DNA from: Bidens hawaiensis
Taxonomy: Eukaryota > Streptophyta > Magnoliopsida > Asterales > Asteraceae
Length of the DNA stretch: 64,000 nt
Assembly (NCBI GenBank): GCA_021521415.1
Contig: JAIQDT010007359.1
Location: 62,001-126,000 of the forward strand
Direction of reading: 5' to 3'
In this document: positions 56,979 to 64,000 of the stretch, in pieces
Layout: every line of letters starts with the position of its first letter
Numbering within the stretch: position 1 is the first letter of the stretch
Notes under the pieces: generated by a model
Told to the model about the DNA's origin: nothing
The model's database searches: none
The model's input: the letters and a program-made list of their open reading frames with translations, nothing else
Program-made: the position numbers and the translations under genes

Positions 56979-57255
56979 TGAGAGAACGTCATAGAGACCA
57001 AGATCTAGCCGCTAATACGATACATCAACACGAAATCGATACTTTAAATATAATACTTTATTGATAATTATGGAGTAAATACATTGTGGTGGAGATAAGT
57101 TATGGAGAGAATAACTTAAACTATGTACAAGTTCTCTACTAAATTATGAGCATGAGCTCCCTATTTACAGGCTATTTACAATATATGTTAAATACAAAGA
57201 CTAAACCGCCTATAACTTATTCGATCGCTACGGATACCAAAACCGTGCACTAACA
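56979..57255 (-). mobile_element. Probable small solo LTR inside the minisatellite
   Basis: This 277-bp block interrupts the 25-bp repeat array. Read on the minus strand it starts TGTTAGTGCACGG and ends GACGTTCTCTCA, so it has TG...CA ends. The flanks are TTTCC and TTCCC, a weak 4-5 base duplication. Its composition resembles a small copia LTR. Confidence 0.5.
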
Positions 57256-57803
57256 TTCCCATTAAAGGAACACTCTATATATTATCCGTAGAGGGAACTC
57301 TATACATAATTTATTATCTAATATCCATATAAGGAGACAATCACTATTCTTGGCAATGCATGCAATATCCGAATATCGTTCACGTATCGAAAAGCAATCA
57401 TCCTTACATTTCATACAATATTCATATCTTTATTTATAACTTATCAGTGCGTGCAATATCCTAAGATCGTTCACGTACCGAAAATCAATCGTCTTTACAT
57501 TACATACAATATTCATATCTTTATTTATAACCTGGCAGTACGTGCAATATCCGAAGATCTTTCACGTACCGACAATAAATCATTTGTATCTATCACATAT
57601 ATCATACATGGCATACACTTACCATTTAAGGTAAGTGTATTAACTATCACATCGAGTATGCACACAGCCCCGAAAACATAACAAGGAATGGGGCTAGAAA
57701 CTCACCTGAACTCGGTTACGTTCACTGTTTATGGTTATTCCTTTCTTGAGCTGTGCACGGCTAACTGTATAATAATTACATGTATCAACTAACAATCACT
57801 ACT

Positions 57804-59478
57804 TGATGTACATAAAATTATACATCTTTTTAGCATCAAATAATCTCTAAAAACTGCAAATTCTATCACATAACACAACACATAAGACTACTTATCATAA
57901 TAAAATGTAATATCAGGTGAAACCAAGTCCCAAACGAAGAAACAAGCGAAAATACGAAGAAAAACGAAAGAAAACACAAGAAAAGCAAGAAAACACGCCC
58001 CCGTGCTTATGAATACCAGAAAAGACAAAAGTCCTACAAGAAAAGACAAAAACTGGGAACAAAAGCACGAGGTCGTGCCCCTTGCCCATGGGGCCGTGTT
58101 CATACATAAGAAACGACAAAACAAATCTGGCACATGTCATAATAATACACGGGGGCGTGCCTACGTAAGCACGGGGTCGTGTCCCTCACTCCAGATTGCA
58201 TATAAATAGTAGCTCATGTTGCACTCATTTGATGTGCCTTGAAGAGAGTTCTATCCGGTTTTCACTTATAAAAACACCCACTAACACTCATATTGAAGAT
58301 CTAGTGAAGAGTTTGAAGGCTTAGAGATCATCATCATCCATCATCATCATCATTAAGAAGGAAGATTCATCCACATTTGGTTAGATTGTTCTAGTTTAAT
58401 CATGTGTTTGTTGTCATCATCCATTCTAATGTTCATAACTATGCTCATTATGAGCTAAACTCCATTTACCATCTAAATCTATGAAGAAGCTTTGTTTTAC
58501 TTGATAATTATATAAAACATGTGGTTTATTCTAGTAAAGTACATGGTTATCTTGCAATTATTTTTTGATGAGAAATATTTCACCATCTTAAATCAACAAT
58601 TCAAAGTTGGTGATTGTCAATTCTATTGGCAATCATTCATGATCGATTCGTGTTCTTGAAAGATAGAAATACTTTGATAAATTATCGAAATATGAATCCT
58701 TATATTGTATTTAGAAATGATGAGAGATAATTTATGATCTATTCTCTAAGTCTTGGTAATCCGAAAATGGCTTTGCTTAGGATATCATGCTAGTTAAAGA
58801 AATCATATGTTAATGGAATGTGTAAGTATAACCTACTTAAATCAACCAAGGGGAGGTTGTGTGAGTTAACTACAACCACCCGAAGTTGTTAGAATTGGTA
58901 TTTGAGAAATCGAAGTCAATCCTAATCTTTCTACTTTACGAAACTACTTGCCAACTTAAATTGACATTCTCGAGGTAGCATGACATTAGGAAAGGGTCGA
59001 CTTTAAAATGCGCATGCTACTCCCTTTTTGTCATAGATGCTCACATAGAAATGAGGAGCTATCTATCATATATTATTACGGCAAGTTTTACCACATGTTT
59101 ATGTATTAATCATCAATGATTAAATGGAGTGGATTCTTGATCTTGGATGGTAACCTTCATATAATTGAGCTACTTGTTTAGAATCTCTCGTCTCGGTCAC
59201 CTAATTATTATATATAAGTATTTATATTTTATAAAAAATTCAAAAATTAACCCCAAAATGGTTAAAACCTCCGATTAAAGTAAAACGACGATTCATTATT
59301 AGAAACATTTGTGTCCACGGATCGATACTTGGTTATTACCAATACTATTCTACGTATTCGATAGGTACACTTGCCTATTTTGTGTGTGTTTAGACGTTGT
59401 AGAAATCATTTTTATAAATTTAAAACACGATCTTGTGCAAAAGCTAAATATCCAATCCATCATATTTTACACACATCA
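57804..59478 (+). repeat. 5' LTR of the second Athila element
   Basis: It ends TTTTACACACATCA just before the primer site; this end is firm. The start at 57804 is inferred, since the 3' LTR is beyond the window; 57906 (TGTAATATCAGG) is an alternative. Positions 58209-59478 contain no gene. Confidence 0.6.
57994..58208 (+). promoter_or_regulatory. CACG/CGTG inverted-repeat cluster and TATA box in the LTR
   Basis: Four or five elements with CACG and CGTG arms, including CACGCCCCCGTG (57995), GCACGAGGTCGTGC (58065), ACACGGGGGCGTG (58147) and GCACGGGGTCGTG (58170), precede TATAAATAG at 58200-58208. CACG and CGTG are G-box half sites. This is a plausible U3 regulatory region; the function is inference. 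Confidence 0.5.
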
Positions 59479-59485
59479 AAGTTTT

Positions 59486-59503
59486 TGGCGCCGTTGTCGG
59501 GGA
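59486..59503 (+). other. tRNA-Asp type primer-binding site
   Basis: TGGCGCCGTTGTCGGGGA follows the LTR end after seven bases; one base differs from the usual tRNA-Asp complement. Confidence 0.88.
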
Positions 59504-59765
59504 CACGGTACGTTTCTAAGAACGATCCAAGTTTTAATTTAATCATTGTCTATAATTGTACAAATTTTTCTTAACTTTTATTTTATTTCATTTTTACTAA
59601 CTATTAAACTATATGATTTTACGGCTTGCCTAATTTTAACCTGTATATACCGAATATTTACCTTAGCTTAATTAACTTAGACCTTAGTTTAGTTTAGCTT
59701 AGCCTAACTTTAGCGTAACTTTAACTAACTGTTACTCTAGTTTTAATGTTGATTTAGTCCCATGT

Positions 59766-61201
59766 ATGTCCTCTACTTTTGAGCCTGAGCTTGTTTCTCC
59801 AATTTCTGATCCGGAAAGACTCTTTCATCGACGAGCACGTAAACGGACTGCAGAAACCGCCGAAACAATCAAAGACGAGTCAGTAGATGCCACCACATCA
59901 GGAGAAAATCAAACCGAAGAAATGATGGCGGCCCAAAACAATTAGCCGAACATGAGCCAATATGCCAAGCAAACTCTCGAAGGCTACGACAATGGAGTGG
60001 CTCCACCCGATATCCCCAAACATTTCGAAATCAAATCAAGCACCATTCATATGGTGTAAAAGTCAGTTCAATTTCATGGTCTCCTTGATGAAGACCATCT
60101 TTCTCATATATCTCGATTCTTACGAATCTGCGGAACATTCAAAATCCAAAACTGTTCAGAAGATCAAATCAAACTCAAACTCTTTCCTTTCTCTCTAAGG
60201 GGTCAAACCTTAGAATGGATAGAATCTCTTACCTCTGGCTCCATCACTACCTGGGACCAGATGGTTGAACAGTTTCTCCTCAAATATTTTCCGCCTGCTA
60301 AACTGCCAAATACCGAGCCAGCATTACCGGATTCCGGACCGATGATGATGAATCGTTACACGCAACATGGGAAAGATACAAAAGTCTTCTAAGAAGATGC
60401 CCACACCATGGACTGAGCTCATGGTTGCAAGTACAAACTTTCTTTGACGCACAATCAAGTCAAAACAAAACAGGCCATCTACTAAATCGCCGGTGGAGAC
60501 CTGGGATCCAAATCACCTAACGAAGCATTTGAAGTCCTGGAGAAAGCCGCAAAGAAGAGTTTTTCTTACAACCCACCAAGATCTACACCAACCCATAAAG
60601 GAATACACCACGTCGATTCCAACACTCTTGTCACCGCACAGCTTGAAGCCCTTTCTAAAAAATTCAAACAAATTCAAGCCGAATTATTAAAAACCAATAT
60701 CACCAGTGACACCTGTGGAGGAACTCATAAGACAAGTTACTGCAAACTAGTCATCATGGATATGGAAGAATTCGACTTCATTGCTCGACAGAACAACGCT
60801 TTCAGCAATAACCACAATCCAGGATGGAGAAACCACCCGAATTTCAGTTGGAAGGACGGAGGTAACACTCAACCCCTACCTGGATTCGAGTTAAAAGACC
60901 GATGAATCAATCCTTCCAGCCTAAACCTCAATTCCAAGATCAAAGTTCTAGTAGCCATCAAAACCCGAGCTACTCAAATATCTAAGAGATGTTAATCCAA
61001 CTCATGACCAAAACAAATGAAGCAGAAAAGAAGGCCGACTCAAGAGTTGTTGATATTAGCGAAATATTGTTAAAACATGAGGCTGACCTACAAGGTCAAC
61101 AAGCATCATGGCGGTATCTAGAAACTCAGATCGGACAAATTGCCCGACAATTGTCAGAAAGATCACCCGACGCTCTTCCAAGCAACACTATAAAATCCTA
61201 A
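59766..61201 (+). pseudogene. Athila gag, second element
   Basis: The start MSSTFEPELVSPISDPER at 59766 is the usual gag opening for this type. After a stop at 59943 the same protein continues with QFHGLLDEDHLSHISRF (about 60070), LFPFSLRGQTLEWIESLTSGSI, FLLKYFPPAKL, LSSWLQ-like residues, FEVLEKAAKKS and a knuckle of which TCGGTHKTSYC remains (first Cys changed to Ser), then GNTQPLPGFE and the C-terminal coiled-coil-like part ETQIGQIARQLSERSPDALPS. At least five stops or frame changes. Confidence 0.8.
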
Positions 61202-62226
61202 ATGCAGTAGCCAACGATGTTACATTAAGAAGTGGCACAACCACTGTTGCCTCACCAACTTCAGAACCATTTATGCAGAAGGAATCCCCAGATAAAACGC
61301 AGAAAAGACTGATCCCAACAGACACCGTACAACCTAAGGAACCAGTCCAAACTTATGTTCCACCTATTCCATACCCTAGACGGCTGAAACAGGAGAGATT
61401 GGAAGCTCAGTACGGGAAGTTTTTAGAACTCTTCAAACAACTCCACATCAACATCCCTTTCGTCGAAGCCATTGCTCAAATGCTGAAATATGCAAAGTTT
61501 CTTAAAGAAGTGCTAACCAATAAAAGGAAGCTGGAGGAACTCTCGCACGTCACCTTGAGTAAAGAATGCTCAGCTGTCCACCAAAGAAAGCTGCCACCGA
61601 AAATGACCGATCCAGGGAGTTTTACTATCCCTTGTCTCATAAGAAATTTGTCTGTTAACAATGCCCTGGCTGACCTAGGAGCTAGTATTAATTTAATGCC
61701 TTATGCGGTTTTTGCAAAACTAGGGATAGGAGAACCAAAGCCCACATGCAAGAACATTTAGTTAGTCGACCGATCCGTTAAATATCCTCGGGGCATTGTT
61801 GAAAACATGCTTGTCAAAATTGACAAGTTTGTTTTCCCTGTAGATTTTGTGATTCTAGACATGAAGGAAGACAAAAACATACCTCTGATTTTAGGAAGAC
61901 CCTTTTTAGCCACCGCAAAGGCTATTATTGATGTTTGCACCGGAAAACTCACTCTCGGGGTCAATGACGAGGCAATCACTTTTGACATAGGAAAATCTAT
62001 GCAATATCCGCAACATCACGATGACACATTATACTGTGTTGACATCAATGCTTATATCATGAGTTGCTATGTGCGGAAATCTTCCCTTAATACCTCATTA
62101 GAAACACAAATCTTAACTGACACTATTACCAAACCCATTTTAGAAAACGATAATCTCAATACTGTGAATAACTATCAGGATGCATCAGAAGTAATATGTG
62201 AGATCACCGAATGTAATGAAAAATAA
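61202..62226 (+). pseudogene. Athila protease region, second element
   Basis: VTLRSGTT and PPIPYPRRLKQERLE lead to YAKFLKEVLTNKRKLEE, KMTDPGSFTIPC and [20 protein letters not shown] at about 61661-61720, with the protease Asp-Leu-Gly site intact. A TAG at 61759 breaks the frame. The rest (61807-62226) has [34 protein letters not shown] and an acidic tail ending in TAA at 62224. Confidence 0.85.
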
Positions 62227-63109
62227 AAACCATCAATCGAAGAACCACCAGCCTTAGAGTTAAAAGAACTTCGAAAGCCATCTCGAATACGCCTTTTCTA
62301 GAAAAAGACTCTCAACTCCCAGTAATTATTTCATCTCACCTTTCAAAAGAAGAGAAAGACGAACTTCTTAAGGTTCTTAAGAACCATAAGAAGGCCATCG
62401 CATGGAAGATCATGGATATCAAGGGCATAAGTCCTTCATTTTGTACTCACAAAATTCTCATGGAAGAAGAATACAAGCCCGTGGTCCAACATCAAAGACG
62501 TCTCAATCCCAACATGCAAGATGTGGTAAAGAAGGAAGTAATCAAACTCCTTGATGCCGGATTGATCTACCCAATCTCAGATTCACCTTGGGTTAGTCCC
62601 GTTCAAGTAGTACCCAAGAAGGGAGGAATGACAGTTGTAATGAACGAGAAGGACGAACTAGTACCAATGAGGACCATTACAGGCTGGCGAGTTTGCATTG
62701 ACTACCGGAAGCTTAACGACGCCACAAGAAAAGATCATTTTCCACTTCCTTTTATAGACCAAATACTTGAGCGATTATCCGGAAAAATGTTCTACTGTTT
62801 TCTTGATGGATTCTCTAGATACTTTCAAATTCCCATCGCTCCTAAGGATCAGGAGAAAACCACCTTTACATGCCCGTATGGAACCTTCGCCTACCGAAGA
62901 ATGCCATTTGGATTATGTAATGCTCCAACCACCTTCCAACGTTGCATGGGGGCCATCTTTCATGAAATGATCGAGCACTCTATGGAAGTTTTCATGGACG
63001 ACTTCTCAGTCTTTGGAGACTCCTACGATTATTGTCTGAAAAACCTAGACAAAATGTTGGCTAGGTGTGAAGAAGTGAATTTAGTACTCAACTAGGAAAA
63101 TGCCACTTT
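62227..63109 (+). pseudogene. Athila reverse transcriptase, second element
   Basis: After a broken stretch (62227-62411), an open run has [62 protein letters not shown] (first Asp; usual GFSGY is GFSRY), MPFGLCNAPTTFQRC and [11 protein letters not shown] with the catalytic Asp pair at 62991-63005. It ends at a TAG (63093) in place of a Trp or Gln codon in [10 protein letters not shown]. Confidence 0.88.
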
Positions 63110-64000
63110 ATGGTTAAAGAGGGCATTATTCTCGGTCATAAGATATCCCGAGCAGGACTAGAAGTTGATAGGGCAAAAATAGAAACCATATCCAAACTTA
63201 CGCCTCCAACTTCAATTAGAGCCATTAGAAGTTTTATAGGTCACGCAGGATTTTACCGTCGCTTCAAAAAATACTTTTCCAAAATTGCTAGACCTATGAC
63301 CAAACTTCTGGAGAAAGACGCACCATTTGTCTTCTCTAAAGAGTGTGTTGAATCATTCAACATATTAAAAGAGAAACTTGTCAACGCAGCAATCATGACT
63401 ACACCCGATTGGACCCTTCCATTCGAAATCATCTGCGATGCAAGTGACTTTGCAGTTGGATCCGTACTCGGACAACGCAAAGAAAAACATTTTCACCCAA
63501 TTTACTATGCTAGTAAAACTCTTAATGATGCACAAGAAAATTACACCACAACAGAAAAAGAGTAACTAGCAGTAGTCTTTGCCTTCAAAAAATTTAGATC
63601 TTACCTAGTTCTTTCCAAGACCATAGTTTACACCGACCATGCCGCCATACGATACCTCTTCAACAAGCAGGACGCCAAACCTAGACTCATCCGATGGATT
63701 CTCTTACTCCAAGAATTCGACATAGAAGTCAAAGACAAGAAAGGAGCAGAGAATGTAGTCGCAGACCATCTCATACGCCTAGAATGCCCAGCTTTAGAAC
63801 ATCAAAAGAAAATTATCGATGATAATTTTCCACATGAAGTTCTTATGCATATCCAAGCAGTCATGCAGGAGAAGGATGAAAGTCCGTGGTTTGCCGATTT
63901 CGCAAATTATCTAGCTTGTAGAATCCAAAGAAAAGGGCTTACTCATCAACAACGGAAGAAATTCTATTCCGACCTTAAGTTCTACTTCTGGGAAGATCCA
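63110..64000 (+). pseudogene. Athila RNase H and start of integrase, second element
   Basis: The frame has [53 protein letters not shown] (RNase H Asp), TTTEKE then TAA at 63563 in place of CTA or TTA, followed by [26 protein letters not shown] (Asp), [12 protein letters not shown] and the integrase lead-in [12 protein letters not shown] and [14 protein letters not shown] at the window edge. The zinc domain of integrase is not reached. Confidence 0.85.

Larger units (their letters stand above)
56338..57803 (-). repeat. LTR (minus) related to the solo LTR at 10858, cut by an Athila element
   Basis: It starts TGTAAGGCCCCGTACCCGGTAG, the complement of the end of the 10858-13246 LTR, and keeps that order: conserved block at 56589, a minisatellite (about 25-bp units with ATAGAAGGAACA or TTAAAGGAACA, 56760-56980 and 57257-57300), GTGCGTGCAATATCC-type repeats (57355-57570) and GGGGCTAGAAACTCACCTG near 57690. 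It stops where the Athila LTR begins. The remainder, if any, is outside the window. Confidence 0.75.
57804..64000 (+). mobile_element. Second Athila-like Ty3/gypsy element, 3' part outside the window
   Basis: 5' LTR, tRNA-Asp primer site, gag, protease, RT, RNase H and the start of integrase, all plus strand. Pol proteins are clearly related to the Athila at 22511-32502, but the LTRs are of a different family. Multiple stops and shifts make it non-functional as it stands. The left end at 57804 is chosen because TGATGTACAT there pairs with the LTR end ACACATCA and because homology to the host LTR stops there. Confidence 0.85.

Noticed and set aside
57888..58133. 81-codon Phe-rich minus frame
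   Set aside because: It is the complement of the LTR's A-rich and CACG-repeat sequence; low complexity, not a protein.

Overview
This window is nuclear DNA of a flowering plant, made almost entirely of transposable elements nested inside one another. I see no host gene, rRNA, functional tRNA or CRISPR array. The element families point to a dicot, probably Asteraceae: a Sirevirus-type Ty1/copia with a long extra 3' ORF, Athila-like Ty3/gypsy elements with a tRNA-Asp primer site, and chromovirus LTRs starting TGTAACA or TGTGACA. The family assignment is inference from protein and LTR style, not a database match.

Layout. (1) 1-4651: the 5' end of a decayed minus-strand chromovirus (gag remnant, primer site, LTR) abutting an LTR fragment in the opposite orientation. 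(2) 4834-5082: a stray copia gag fragment. (3) 5672-44871: a six-level nest, readable from target-site duplications (TSDs). A short hAT-like MITE (8-bp TSD ATTACGGA) holds a non-autonomous gypsy element with no coding capacity (5789-44524, TSD AAAGT). The right LTR of that element holds two solo LTRs (10858-13246, TSD GTTAT; 13629-42284, TSD CTTGG). The second solo LTR holds a long-TIR Mutator-like palindrome (16491-41110), which holds a Sirevirus copia (17481-40069, TSD CAAGT). The Sirevirus integrase gene is interrupted by a minus-strand Athila-like gypsy element (22511-32502). (4) 45288-57803: a gag-only chromovirus remnant carrying a small minus-strand copia (46622-51371), a solo LTR (53604-55822, TSD CGTCT), a gag N-terminal piece and a further LTR, itself hit by a small solo LTR. 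(5) 57804-64000: a second Athila-like element on the plus strand, running off the window within pol.

The coding parts are gag, protease, reverse transcriptase, RNase H and integrase of these elements. Nearly all carry stops or frameshifts. The longest open frame is the Athila protease-RT-RNase H at 26403-28742 (minus), but its protease active-site Asp is Asn. The most unusual coding region is the Sirevirus 3' ORF (37091-39657): about 855 codons with a coiled coil, two in-frame stops and one frameshift. Noncoding structure of interest includes a TTCTCGGTCAAC motif array in the Sirevirus, matched by a perfect hairpin in its LTR; a dense TTAGCCG array in the Mutator-like TIRs; GTTTTC/GAAAAC hairpin repeats in the non-autonomous gypsy LTRs; and a short palindrome-containing block shared by otherwise divergent LTRs.
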